Shown here: positions 17,723-26,891 of the stretch, one piece after another
Position numbering within the stretch: position 1 is the first letter of the stretch
How the letters are laid out: each line of letters starts with the position of its first letter
Assembly: GCA_016282745.1 (NCBI GenBank)
Contig: JAEELL010000021.1
Location: forward strand, 1 to 64,000
Origin: Lachnospiraceae bacterium
GTDB lineage: Bacteria; Bacillota; Clostridia; Lachnospirales; Lachnospiraceae
Direction: 5' to 3'
DNA: 64,000 bases
The notes under the pieces: generated by a model
Databases searched by the model: none
Told to the model about the DNA's origin: nothing
The model's input: only the letters and a program-made list of their open reading frames with translations
Program-made: the position numbers and the translations under genes

Positions 17723-18733
17723 ATGGAAATAATAAATGGCAGAATAAAATGGATTGATTATGCAAAGGGAATTGGAATTATACTTGTAATACTAGGACAT
17801 GCACTTGCAAATGAAAATATTTTACATATTTATTCGTATTCGTTCCATTTGCCTTTGTTCTTTTTTGTTGCCGGAATTACAATTAAACCTAAATATGTGG
17901 AAGAAGCACAATTGAAAGATATCATAATTAAAAATGCTAAAGGAATATTGATTCCTTATTATTTTTATGGCTTCTTTGTTTTGGGTATTGAATTACTAAA
18001 AAATATGATTCAATCAGATGGAACAGTAACAGAAACGGTACAACTGTTTACAAGATGGCTGTTTCTCAGAGGAATAAAGGCAGACTGGTTTCTTCCATGT
18101 TTGTTTTTTTCTAAAATTTTATTCACAATAATAATAAAATATATTAGAAACATAAAAGTACAGGGAATATTGTTTTCAATTATTGTATTATTTGCACTGT
18201 ATTTTCCGTATAGAACTTATCATATTGCTCCATTTTATAGGGCAATGATAGGTGCGTTTTTTGTATTTGTGGGATTTGTTTACACAGAATATGCAGAAAG
18301 AAAAGTTAATTCTATTTTGATCAAAATTATAATTAGTGTGATGTGGGTGATTCTTGCATTTGTAAATGGAAAAGTTAGTCTTTATGGTGGTAATTATGGA
18401 AATAATCAGTTATTATATCTGGTTAATGGCGTACTAGGAAGTTTAGCACTGATATTTTTAGTTCAATGGATGGATAGAAGATTCAATACTATAAAATCAC
18501 TTAGCTGGGTGGGAAAAAAGAGCCTTATTATAATGGTTGTCCATATGGAAATAATGGCTTTTGTAAAAGTATTAGTAATGAAGATTGGTGTTTTGTACAA
18601 TACTCCTTTTCTTTTTAAATTGTCGATTATTGTAAGCACAATCCTGATAAGTATAGCATGTGTTCCTTTAGTTGACATGATTTACGATGGAATCTTTAGA
18701 AGGAAAAAAGCTATAAAAAGTAAAGAGGGTTGA
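17723..18733 (+). CDS. Acyltransferase family 3 membrane protein
   Basis: A 336-residue multi-helix O-acyltransferase starting RIKWIDYAKGIGIILVILGH, with the conserved His and then FHLPLFFFVAGI. It likely decorates the sugar repeat unit or an acceptor at the membrane. The gene sits 11 bases after the sulfotransferase-like gene and ends just before the polymerase. It differs clearly from the acyltransferases at 7009 and 23837. Confidence 0.85.
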   Translation: MEIINGRIKWIDYAKGIGIILVILGHALANENILHIYSYSFHLPLFFFVAGITIKPKYVEEAQLKDIIIKNAKGILIPYYFYGFFVLGIELLKNMIQSDGTVTETVQLFTRWLFLRGIKADWFLPCLFFSKILFTIIIKYIRNIKVQGILFSIIVLFALYFPYRTYHIAPFYRAMIGAFFVFVGFVYTEYAERKVNSILIKIIISVMWVILAFVNGKVSLYGGNYGNNQLLYLVNGVLGSLALIFLVQWMDRRFNTIKSLSWVGKKSLIIMVVHMEIMAFVKVLVMKIGVLYNTPFLFKLSIIVSTILISIACVPLVDMIYDGIFRRKKAIKSKEG

Positions 18734-18735
18734 AC

Positions 18736-20055
18736 ATGAAAATTAGAATGAAAATTAATCTTAAGGCTTTTGTAGTTAGCCTTATTTTTCTAGGGTATAT
18801 TTTGCAGATTGCGTTTCAAAGATACATTGGACCACTGGGATATTATGATGAAATGTTGACTGTTGTGTCTTATTTGTACGTGATGTCAATGATTGCAAGA
18901 AATGAAATGACATCAGAGACAAGAAGGGCATTTATTATTATTGGATTGCTAATAATTATCGGATTGTGCGGAAACATATTTGGAGAATTGTATTTTAATA
19001 AAAAGGCAATATTAACTGATTTGGGAAATTCATTCAAAATATTCTTCGTGCTTTTTGTGTCATATGAATATTTCCTGAAATTCAGAAAAAGTTCAAATCT
19101 AATTGATTATTTGGATTTTTATTGCAAGTGTTTTGTTGTGGTGCCGGGAACGTTTTTGGCTATTGTGAATTTGTTTGTTGACATTCATATGTATTCAGAA
19201 TATATTTACGGAATTAGAGCGTTCAATTATATTTTTGCACATGTGGGAACATTGAATTCAGTATGCGTTAGTTGTATTTTGATACAAACTTTAAAGATGT
19301 TAAAACTGACAGCAGGTGAAAGAAGAGTGCAGCTTATCTACATTTTTATGAATTTGCTTTTAATGGTGTCGACTCTTAGAAGTAGAGCGTTTGTTTTTGC
19401 TTTTGTTTATATAATCGGTTATTATGCAATCATATTAAGAAAAAGAGAAACTAAAATCAGAATGAGATATGTTATTGTTATGGCGATAGTTTCTCTGGTT
19501 ATTGCAATGCCTAAGATTAGATTCTATTTTGATAAAGGTAATGAGGCAGCAAGAGGTTTGTTGTTGAGGCATGGAATAAAAGCAGCAAATGAGTTTTTTC
19601 CACTGGGAGCAGGATTTGGAAACTATGGAACTTATGCAGCGGCAAAGTACTGGTCTCCACTGTATATAAGATATAATTTTGACCAATATTATGGAATGAA
19701 CAGGCAAGATTCAAGATTTATTGTTGATACATATTGGCCGGCCATAATGGGAGAATTTGGTTGGTTGGGATTTGCACTGATGGTAATGTTGTTGGCAATG
19801 GTGTACCTGACAATAATCAGGGAAACAAAAAATAATAAATATTGCAGATTGGTTGCATTATATGGAATGGTATGTGTGACGATTTCAAGTATGGTGAGCA
19901 GTAGTTTTTTTAATTTTACAAATATGATTACCGCTTCCGTTATAGGATTAGCAATAGGTGTCAGCAGGTTTATTAATAATGAGAGAAAGGTGCAAAGAAA
20001 TGAAGATACTAATAGTACGCACAATGCCAAACCAACCCAAATTAGGAATGTATAA
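18736..20055 (+). CDS. Wzy-like O-antigen/polysaccharide polymerase
   Basis: A 439-residue protein with roughly 10-12 hydrophobic helices and a large loop around residues 270-330 containing LRHGIKAANEFFPLGAGFGNYG, the pattern of the O-antigen ligase/polymerase family (lost acidic loop, G-x-G-xx-G). Its sequence is otherwise poorly conserved, as usual for Wzy. Context (flippase, priming transferase, chain-length kinases) supports polymerase. ATG 18736 with GAGGG upstream is used. The last 56 bases overlap the next gene. Confidence 0.78.
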   Translation: MKIRMKINLKAFVVSLIFLGYILQIAFQRYIGPLGYYDEMLTVVSYLYVMSMIARNEMTSETRRAFIIIGLLIIIGLCGNIFGELYFNKKAILTDLGNSFKIFFVLFVSYEYFLKFRKSSNLIDYLDFYCKCFVVVPGTFLAIVNLFVDIHMYSEYIYGIRAFNYIFAHVGTLNSVCVSCILIQTLKMLKLTAGERRVQLIYIFMNLLLMVSTLRSRAFVFAFVYIIGYYAIILRKRETKIRMRYVIVMAIVSLVIAMPKIRFYFDKGNEAARGLLLRHGIKAANEFFPLGAGFGNYGTYAAAKYWSPLYIRYNFDQYYGMNRQDSRFIVDTYWPAIMGEFGWLGFALMVMLLAMVYLTIIRETKNNKYCRLVALYGMVCVTISSMVSSSFFNFTNMITASVIGLAIGVSRFINNERKVQRNEDTNSTHNAKPTQIRNV

Positions 20056-21160
20056 TTTACAGGAAATTGGTTTGGCAAAGGCGTTGGTGAGAAAAGGCCA
20101 CATCTGTGATGTGGCTTATTATAATAATACAAAAGAATACAAGGAAAAAATAGAGTTTGATGATGGAAAGTGCTTTAACATACTGTGGCTTAGAGGAAAA
20201 AAGATATTAGGTGAGGGAATATATCCTACATTAGAAAATTATTTGAGAGATTATGATGTTATTCAGGTTGGTGGATATATAGGTTTGACATCGTTTTTTC
20301 TCAATAAAAAATATTCTGAAAAAACAGTGAACTATCAAGGACCGTACTACTACAAAAAAAATAAGAAATCGCGTGTAAGAGCCTTTGTAATGGATAATAC
20401 AATTCTGAGGCTGCTCAATAGAAACGAAATGGTGGTCTGTACAAAGAGCGTATTAGCTACAGAATATGTTAAAACAAAGAAGATAAATGATGTCACAACT
20501 ATAGGTGTGGGATTGGATTTGGATAATCTGACAAAAAAAGAAAACGAAGTGAAAAGTTCAGATTTTGTTGAAAAAATAAGAGATGATAAAGGAAATAAAA
20601 AATATCTGTTATATGTTGGAGTTTTAGAAGAGAGACGAGATATCCTGTTTTTGTTAAAAGTGTTAAAAGAAATAAAAGCGAAGGATGATGATTACAGATT
20701 AATTATTGTAGGAAAGGGAAAAAAGAAATATGTTGAAAAATGCCATGAGTTTGTGATGAAAAATGGTTTGCAGGATTACATTTATTACTGTAATGAGATA
20801 GAACAGGATAGTATTCATGGTGTTTATGAGTGTTGCGATGCATTTGTTTTACCAACAAAGTATGAGATATATGGTATGGTGATCCTTGAAGCAATGTATT
20901 ATGGATTACCTGTGTTTACAACATATAATGGAGGCTCCAGCACAGTAATAACAGAAGAAAATGGTTGTATTTTAAGAAGTGACAGTGCAATAGAGTGGGC
21001 AGATAGAATACGTAAGATAATAAGCAATTCTGATGAATATGTAAAGCTGTCTGAAAATGCCAAAAAAACTATTCTAAGCTGTTTTACTTGGGATCAGCTT
21101 GCAGAACGATTTCTTGAAGTGTATAGGAAGAGGTTGGAAAAAGATAATGTCAGAAAATAA
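20000..21160 (+). CDS. Glycosyltransferase family 4
   Basis: A 386-residue GT4 enzyme starting MKILIVRTMPNQPKLGMYN. The donor-binding motif PTKYEIYGMVILEAMYYGLP and the following YNGGSSTVI loop are clear. ATG 20000 is chosen because it begins the fold and GAAAGGTG precedes it. This puts 56 bases of overlap with the polymerase gene, suggesting translational coupling. It is the last gene of the first polysaccharide operon. Confidence 0.88.
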   Translation: MKILIVRTMPNQPKLGMYNLQEIGLAKALVRKGHICDVAYYNNTKEYKEKIEFDDGKCFNILWLRGKKILGEGIYPTLENYLRDYDVIQVGGYIGLTSFFLNKKYSEKTVNYQGPYYYKKNKKSRVRAFVMDNTILRLLNRNEMVVCTKSVLATEYVKTKKINDVTTIGVGLDLDNLTKKENEVKSSDFVEKIRDDKGNKKYLLYVGVLEERRDILFLLKVLKEIKAKDDDYRLIIVGKGKKKYVEKCHEFVMKNGLQDYIYYCNEIEQDSIHGVYECCDAFVLPTKYEIYGMVILEAMYYGLPVFTTYNGGSSTVITEENGCILRSDSAIEWADRIRKIISNSDEYVKLSENAKKTILSCFTWDQLAERFLEVYRKRLEKDNVRK

Positions 21161-21477
21161 TTATTATATGCATCCTATAAAAGTATTGTAAAATGTAACG
21201 AAAATAAGGAAAAATAACAACTAAAAAAATAATTAGAAAATAAAGTGTAGATTTAAGGTTGACGATTAGATAAAAATATGTGATAATTACACTATCTGAA
21301 ATTTGTGTAGTACAAATAAGTGAAATGATGCGGACTTATTTTCTGATAATTAAAGAGTTGGGAGAGCGTTTTAATATTTAGAGAACGGATTTAAGAGCTA
21401 AGTATTACATTTTTTGTGATAACTGCATCATTGTACATTATTAGTACAAAAAAATTATTTAGAAAGAGGAGAGAATA
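21161..21477. other. Gene-free leader before the Ig-like secreted protein
   Basis: The stretch has no supported gene. It holds the promoter at 21259-21287 and two short inverted repeats: ATTTGT/ACAAAT around 21300-21316, and TTGTAC/GTACAA at 21431-21449 just before the ribosome site. The transcript leader would be about 180 bases, long for a simple promoter. Confidence 0.6.
21259..21287 (+). promoter_or_regulatory. Strong sigma-A promoter for the Ig-like secreted protein
   Basis: TTGACG (21259-21264), a 17-base spacer and GATAAT (21282-21287), five of six matches in each box. Confidence 0.6.
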
Positions 21478-22536
21478 ATGAGAAAAGTTTTAGTTGCTTT
21501 ATGTTCAGTAGTTTTGGTTATGGGTAGCGTAGCACCAATGGAGATTGTAAGAGCAGATGGTTCTGCTTATGAGGAAGATGGAGATCTTATTCAAAATCCA
21601 TTCGGAGACAGGTTTGAGCCGGAAACAGAGACACAGCCAGAGGAACCAACAGTTACAGATGTAGTTAGTGCTACAAAGGATATCAATATCCGTGTACAGC
21701 CACAAGACGTAGTTTCAGCTTCAGGCAAGACAGTTAGATTATACACAGCGGCAGAGTCAAGAACTGGTTCTACACTCTCATATCAGTGGCAGATTAGTAA
21801 AGATGATGGTGCTACATGGACAAACAGTTCAGCATCAGGTGCAAAGACAAACTCAATGCAGTTCAGTATGAGTAAGACATTAGATGGAAGAATTGCTAGA
21901 TGTATCCTTACAGATGCTAAGGGAAATACATTAACAACAGCAGCTGCAAAGATTATAATGGGAACACCGGATAGCATAACAATTACTAAACAGCCTACAG
22001 CAATCAAGGCAAACACAAATGAGTATGCATATGCTAGTGTTGATGCAACAGGTAATGCTCTTATGTTTAGATGGCAGATGAGTTCTGACAATGGTAAGAC
22101 ATGGGTAAGTAGTACAGCTAAGAGTGCAAGTGCTAAGAACTTCTACTTCAAGATGGGTAAGAGTTACGTTGGTAAAAAGGTTAGATGTTTAATTACAGAT
22201 GCTAACTTAAATACAAAGACTACAGAAGCTGTTACAATTTCTAACGGAAATGCACCTGCTTATGTTTGCGCTAATCCGGCTAACACATTAGCTAAAGTTG
22301 GTGACAGTGTACCTTTCACAGTAGTTGCAGGTGGTTCAGGAGTTTCATACCAGTGGGAAATCAGTAAAGACGGCGGAGTTACATGGTCAAACAGTACTGC
22401 AGCAGGATCTAAGACAAACACAATGTCATTCACAATGAGTAAGACATTGGATGGAAGAATGGTTAGATGTAAGATTACAGATAATGCTGGAGGATATATG
22501 TATTCTTCACCAGCAAAGGTTATTTTAAATAAATAA
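21478..22536 (+). CDS. Secreted protein of three tandem Ig-like domains
   Basis: A 352-residue exported protein with a signal peptide (cleavage near VRA at residue 26). An acidic linker rich in Glu, Pro and Thr follows, then three about 95-residue repeats (about 68-162, 163-257, 258-352). Each repeat has a core of the form W-Q/E-I/M-S-x-D-x-G-x-T-W, a later M-x-F-x-M-x-K, and R-C-x-I/L-T-D. No sortase motif or anchor is seen, so it may be released or bind the polymer. Regular codon use, a strong promoter and a strong terminator suggest high expression. Function unknown. Confidence 0.82.
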   Translation: MRKVLVALCSVVLVMGSVAPMEIVRADGSAYEEDGDLIQNPFGDRFEPETETQPEEPTVTDVVSATKDINIRVQPQDVVSASGKTVRLYTAAESRTGSTLSYQWQISKDDGATWTNSSASGAKTNSMQFSMSKTLDGRIARCILTDAKGNTLTTAAAKIIMGTPDSITITKQPTAIKANTNEYAYASVDATGNALMFRWQMSSDNGKTWVSSTAKSASAKNFYFKMGKSYVGKKVRCLITDANLNTKTTEAVTISNGNAPAYVCANPANTLAKVGDSVPFTVVAGGSGVSYQWEISKDGGVTWSNSTAAGSKTNTMSFTMSKTLDGRMVRCKITDNAGGYMYSSPAKVILNK

Positions 22537-22566
22537 TTAAGATAATCATATTAATATTTAAAAATA

Positions 22567-22607
22567 AGGACTTGTATCGGTATATGCCGATGCAAGTCCT
22601 ATTTTTT
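22567..22607 (+). terminator. Strong rho-independent terminator
   Basis: AGGACTTG pairs with CAAGTCCT and an inner ATCGG/CCGAT extends the stem (22567-22600). TTTTTTG follows. It closes the Ig-like protein transcript. Confidence 0.9.
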
Positions 22608-22706
22608 GTTTGCTATAACGCAAAGCAATAAATAACTAAATTAATTATTGAGATTAGATAATAATAATAGTATGATTAGTATTAGAATGATGGGAAAGAG
22701 GTAACT

Positions 22707-23840
22707 ATGAGATTAGAAGACGTTAGAGTAAATGAACAAATAATAATAGAAGATAGAGAGGTTCAATTTGACAGCTATCTTCAAGAGGATATTGAGACGA
22801 TTTCTAAATGTATTAATTCCTTTAAAGAGTTGCATAATAAAACAGTATTTGTTACCGGTACAACCGGACTTATTGGTCAACAGGTTGTTAAAGCATTTTT
22901 GTGTGCAAACAGATTATTTGGAACAAATATCAATATAATAGCGCATGCACGTAATGAAGAGAAGGTCAATCAAATATATGGGAATCTTATTAACAGAAAC
23001 AATATTCAATTTATATATTCTGATATTACAAAACCTTTTGATGAGGATATAAAATGCGACTATATTATTCATGGTGCCGGAATTACAGGGAATCCAAAGC
23101 GACATATTGATAATCCTACAATCACAATAAACACAGCTGTACTTGGAACGCATAATGTTTTGGAACTTGCAAAGCAAAATAGAGTAAAAGGTATGGTGTA
23201 TATGTCTTCATGGGAAGTATATGGTATTACTGATCAAAATAAAGAAGAAATATATGAGAACGATTATGGATACATTGATTTATCCGTAGTCAGACGATGC
23301 CACGGTGAAAGTAAAAGATTGTGTGAATGTTACTGTGTAGCTTATGCAAATGAATTTGATTTGCCGATTATGATGGGGAGAATTCCATTAACGTTTGGAC
23401 CGGGGGTTATGGATACAGATAACCGAGTTTTTGCGCAGTTTGCACGAAGTGTTGTCAAAAATGAAGACATTATTTTACATACTACCGGGGAGACGTTGAG
23501 AAACCATTGCTATATAGCTGATGTTATAAGAGCGTTGTTATACATAATGGTGAAAGGTAATAAAGCTGAATCATATAATATAGTTAATGAAAATACGGGA
23601 ATGTCAATTATAGACATGGCAAAGTTGGTATCTGACTTATACGATGATAGAAAGATTAACGTTAAGGTTGAGATTGAGGATTCATCAAAATTTGGTTATA
23701 ACCCGGTTTTGAGATGCTTGCTGAATTCAAAGAAATTGCAGGAACTGGGATGGAAACCTATGTATGATTTGGAAGATATGTACGATAGAATGATTAGAAG
23801 TATGTATATAGAGGAGAAAGCAAGAGGAAATAATCAATGA
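22707..23840 (+). CDS. NAD-dependent epimerase/dehydratase (extended SDR) with His in place of the catalytic Tyr
   Basis: A 377-residue extended SDR that probably alters a nucleotide-bound sugar. The Rossmann loop GTTGLIG is at residues 51-57. YMSSWEVYG supplies the catalytic Ser region, and RIPLTFGPG marks the substrate domain. Where YxxxK should be, the sequence reads HGESK (H199, K203), so the usual tyrosine acid/base is a histidine while the lysine is kept. This may mean altered chemistry or a binding role. The gene overlaps the next acyltransferase by ATGA. Confidence 0.85.
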   Translation: MRLEDVRVNEQIIIEDREVQFDSYLQEDIETISKCINSFKELHNKTVFVTGTTGLIGQQVVKAFLCANRLFGTNINIIAHARNEEKVNQIYGNLINRNNIQFIYSDITKPFDEDIKCDYIIHGAGITGNPKRHIDNPTITINTAVLGTHNVLELAKQNRVKGMVYMSSWEVYGITDQNKEEIYENDYGYIDLSVVRRCHGESKRLCECYCVAYANEFDLPIMMGRIPLTFGPGVMDTDNRVFAQFARSVVKNEDIILHTTGETLRNHCYIADVIRALLYIMVKGNKAESYNIVNENTGMSIIDMAKLVSDLYDDRKINVKVEIEDSSKFGYNPVLRCLLNSKKLQELGWKPMYDLEDMYDRMIRSMYIEEKARGNNQ

Positions 23841-24829
23841 GTGAAAATTCAAACAGGTTAGAGTGGCTGGATGCAATTAAAGGAATTGGAATAATACTGG
23901 TCACATATAGTCATTTCATGGTAATTGATGATTTCAAAAGATATATTTTAAGTTTTAATTTGCCGCTTTTTTTTGTTGTATATGGATATTGTGCATATAG
24001 AAAAAATAATTTAGAGGCGTTAAAGAAAACTTTTTTTAAGAGATTTTATAGCTTGATGGTTCCCTATTTACTATGGGCATTGATTTTTGGACCACATACA
24101 CCAAACTCAATTATTAATATTTTATATGGAACAAATCAATCTTTAACAAGCGCAAAATCATCAGGAGTATTGTGGTTTTTCCCAGTTTATTTTCTGTGTG
24201 TAATTATAACTGAGAGTGTGTTATATTTGTCGAAGGATAACAAACTTGTTATTTTTATAACAGGATTGGCCTTTCTGTTAATCGCTTGGGTACTTTTTGA
24301 AACAGGAGTCAGAAATATACCTTGGGGAGCGGATGTGGCACTATTTGGCAGTTCGCTGATGCTTGCAAGTCACGTTTCGAAAGACTGGATAATTGAAAAT
24401 AAGAAACTGCATGGGAAAATAGGAATACTGTTATGTATCGTTGGATATCTGTCAGGACTATTATGCGTAAAACTGCAGACAGAACATGGATATACACAGA
24501 TGGCGAAAGCGGATTATGGAAATATATTCTTCTTTTATATTTCTTCAATAGGAGTTAATCTTGCGATATTTGCTACTGTCAAATATTGGTATACAATAAA
24601 GAAATCTAAGCTTCAGAACGTACTTAGATTACTGGGTGCTAACAGTATTATGATAATGATACTGCACAGAGATTTTGTAGTATATTATCCTTCGGTATTA
24701 AGAATTACCGGCATCAGTAAAAGTAACCTGATAGCGGTAGGAGTTGCAGCTGTTGCAATAACAATCTCGTATTTTGTGGGCCTTCCAATCAGAAAGTATG
24801 TTCCGGCATTGGCTGGAAAAAGAAGTTGA
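23837..24829 (+). CDS. Acyltransferase family 3 membrane protein
   Basis: A 330-residue multi-helix acyltransferase starting RLEWLDAIKGIGIILVTYSH, with FNLPLFFVVYGY after it. It overlaps the SDR stop by four bases, so the two are coupled. It is the third family-3 acyltransferase in the window and would act on the product of the 22.7-26.9 kb module. Confidence 0.85.
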   Translation: MSENSNRLEWLDAIKGIGIILVTYSHFMVIDDFKRYILSFNLPLFFVVYGYCAYRKNNLEALKKTFFKRFYSLMVPYLLWALIFGPHTPNSIINILYGTNQSLTSAKSSGVLWFFPVYFLCVIITESVLYLSKDNKLVIFITGLAFLLIAWVLFETGVRNIPWGADVALFGSSLMLASHVSKDWIIENKKLHGKIGILLCIVGYLSGLLCVKLQTEHGYTQMAKADYGNIFFFYISSIGVNLAIFATVKYWYTIKKSKLQNVLRLLGANSIMIMILHRDFVVYYPSVLRITGISKSNLIAVGVAAVAITISYFVGLPIRKYVPALAGKRS

Positions 24830-24859
24830 ATATAGTTTTGAGTACAAAAGGAGACTAAG

Positions 24860-25294
24860 ATGAGCGAAAAAAAATACAAAATTGGTTATACTACAGGAAC
24901 ATTTGATTTATTTCATGTTGGACATCTGAATATATTGAGAGAAGCGAAAAAACGATGTGACTATCTAATTGTCGGAGTTCATTCGGATGAGTGGGTTATG
25001 CACAGCAAACACAGATACCCGGTTATTAATTTTGAAGACAGAGCTGAAATTGTGGCAGCAATCAGATATGTTGATAAAGTCATTATGAATGATACCTGGG
25101 ACAAGCTCAAAGTTTGGGAAGAGCACAAGTTTGATGTGGTTTTCTCCGGAGATGATTATAAGGGAACAGAGTTATATAAAAAGTTTGAAGCAGACTACGC
25201 AACAGTAGGCGTGGATGTTGTATACATTCCATATACAAAGAGAGTTTCTTCAACAAAGATAAAGGAAACTTTAAAGAATAAAAAGGAAGACTAA
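24860..25294 (+). CDS. TagD-like cytidylyltransferase
   Basis: A 144-residue nucleotidyltransferase that couples a phosphorylated alcohol to CMP, releasing pyrophosphate. GTFDLFHVGH (residues 13-22) is the HxGH core and RVSSTKIK is the C-terminal ISTT-like signature of the glycerol-3-phosphate/ethanolamine-phosphate group. Length matches TagD. The neighbours (aldolase fusion, SDR) suggest the substrate may not be glycerol phosphate. It starts with GGAG well placed at ATG 24860. Confidence 0.87.
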   Translation: MSEKKYKIGYTTGTFDLFHVGHLNILREAKKRCDYLIVGVHSDEWVMHSKHRYPVINFEDRAEIVAAIRYVDKVIMNDTWDKLKVWEEHKFDVVFSGDDYKGTELYKKFEADYATVGVDVVYIPYTKRVSSTKIKETLKNKKED

Positions 25295-25299
25295 AGAGT

Positions 25300-26868
25300 A
25301 TGAATATAATACATTTACTGGATTGTACACTGAGAGACGGTGGCTATATTAATGATTGGCAATTTGGAGAGAGAACTATTCAACATGTAGTGGAATTGTT
25401 GGATACTGCTATGGTGGACTATGTAGAAATAGGATACCTGAATCAGAAAAAGTGCTCAAATGATTACACCTTATTTTCCACAATTGAAAAGATAGATGAC
25501 ATCCTGCAGGAAAAAAAATATAAGTCCAAACTGGTTGCAATGATAAATTATGGAGATTATCCTATTGAATTATTGGAAGAGAACACAAGCAACAGACTTG
25601 ATGCCGTAAGAATAGCTTTCCATAAAAGAGATCTGGAGGCTGCATTTGAGTATTGTGTACAGGCACAGAATAAAGGATATGAGATATTTGTTCAGCCAAT
25701 GGGAACAGACAATTATTCAGACAGAGAATTTATTGAACTGATTGAGAAGTTTAATGGAATTATGCCAAAAGTATTTTATATAGTAGATTCTTTTGGGGTC
25801 ATTGATAAGAAAAAACTGGTCAGATATCTTAGCATTGCCGATAATAACCTGGATGAGAAGATTGGTCTTGGATATCATTCTCATAACAATCTTCAGCAGG
25901 CGTTCGGAAATGCTCAGTATATGGTAGAACAGGTTTTTGATAGAGAATTATATATAGACTCGAGTATATATGGAATGGGACGAGGAGCCGGAAATCTGAA
26001 TACTGAACTGTTTGCCGGGTATCTGAATGAGAAATTTGATAAACAGTATGGTATATCAATCATGCTTGAGATAATTGATCAGTATATCGGCAAAATACAT
26101 ATGGAGAAGTTTTGGGGATATTCATTGCCATATTATTTGTCAGCAAAGCAGAATTGCCATCCAAATTATGCAAAATATTATTCAGAAAAGAATACTATGA
26201 CTAATAAGACGTTGGATGAGTTGCTTGGAACATTGTCTGTAGAAGATAAGATTAGCTTTTCAGAAGAAAAAGCTGAGGCGGCATACAGGAAATTCCAGCA
26301 AATATACTTTGACGATAAACAGGTAATTGAAAAAATAGGTGCGAAGATAAAGGAAAAAGAGATTTTAGTACTGGCGCCGGGAAAAAGCCTTGAGGACAGT
26401 AAAGAAGTAATAAAAGAATTTATTGATAATAATAATCCTATAATTATTTCTGTAAATGTTGCAAACAATAATTACAAATCTGATTATATTATTTGTACAA
26501 ATGAAAAGCGATACAAAAGAATTGTTGTTCCTGATGGCTGTCAGTTGATAATATCATCTAATCTGGGAATTGAAAAGGAGCAGAATATTATTAATTATTC
26601 GTCATATACATGTGATGAAAAATTAATAGCTGATAATCCGACAATTATGTTGTTTAACCTGTTGAGAAGGTTAGGAATAAAGAAAATAACAATTGCCGGA
26701 TTTGATGGATATAGCGTTAATGCAAAAGAGAATTATTATGACTCTGAATTAGTTTTGGGAACAAGCCTGGACATAAAACTAAAAAAGAATGAATTGATTA
26801 AAAAGGAACTTGAAAAATACAAGACAAGTTTTGAAATAGAGTTCCTTACTAAGACTTTATATAATTAA
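25300..26868 (+). CDS. HMGL-like aldolase fused to an unidentified C-terminal domain
   Basis: A 522-residue two-part protein. Residues 1 to about 280 form an HMG-CoA lyase/DmpG-type aldolase barrel: LLDCTLRDGGYINDW at the start gives the metal-binding Asp and Arg, and GYHSHNN (about residue 192) the two metal-binding histidines. After a helical linker, residues about 348-522 form a separate alpha/beta domain (EILVLAPGKSLEDSK, PIIISVN, ITIAGFDGY). It recalls DUF115/GT29-like Rossmann domains, but I cannot assign it. It follows the cytidylyltransferase by five bases. The reaction is unknown. Confidence 0.8.
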   Translation: MNIIHLLDCTLRDGGYINDWQFGERTIQHVVELLDTAMVDYVEIGYLNQKKCSNDYTLFSTIEKIDDILQEKKYKSKLVAMINYGDYPIELLEENTSNRLDAVRIAFHKRDLEAAFEYCVQAQNKGYEIFVQPMGTDNYSDREFIELIEKFNGIMPKVFYIVDSFGVIDKKKLVRYLSIADNNLDEKIGLGYHSHNNLQQAFGNAQYMVEQVFDRELYIDSSIYGMGRGAGNLNTELFAGYLNEKFDKQYGISIMLEIIDQYIGKIHMEKFWGYSLPYYLSAKQNCHPNYAKYYSEKNTMTNKTLDELLGTLSVEDKISFSEEKAEAAYRKFQQIYFDDKQVIEKIGAKIKEKEILVLAPGKSLEDSKEVIKEFIDNNNPIIISVNVANNNYKSDYIICTNEKRYKRIVVPDGCQLIISSNLGIEKEQNIINYSSYTCDEKLIADNPTIMLFNLLRRLGIKKITIAGFDGYSVNAKENYYDSELVLGTSLDIKLKKNELIKKELEKYKTSFEIEFLTKTLYN

Positions 26869-26891
26869 CCTGATTTTGGGAGAAATAGATT

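Noticed and set aside
7009..26868. Prophage or transposon origin of the polysaccharide block
   Set aside because: No integrase, transposase, phage structural gene, terminal repeats or tRNA attachment site were seen.
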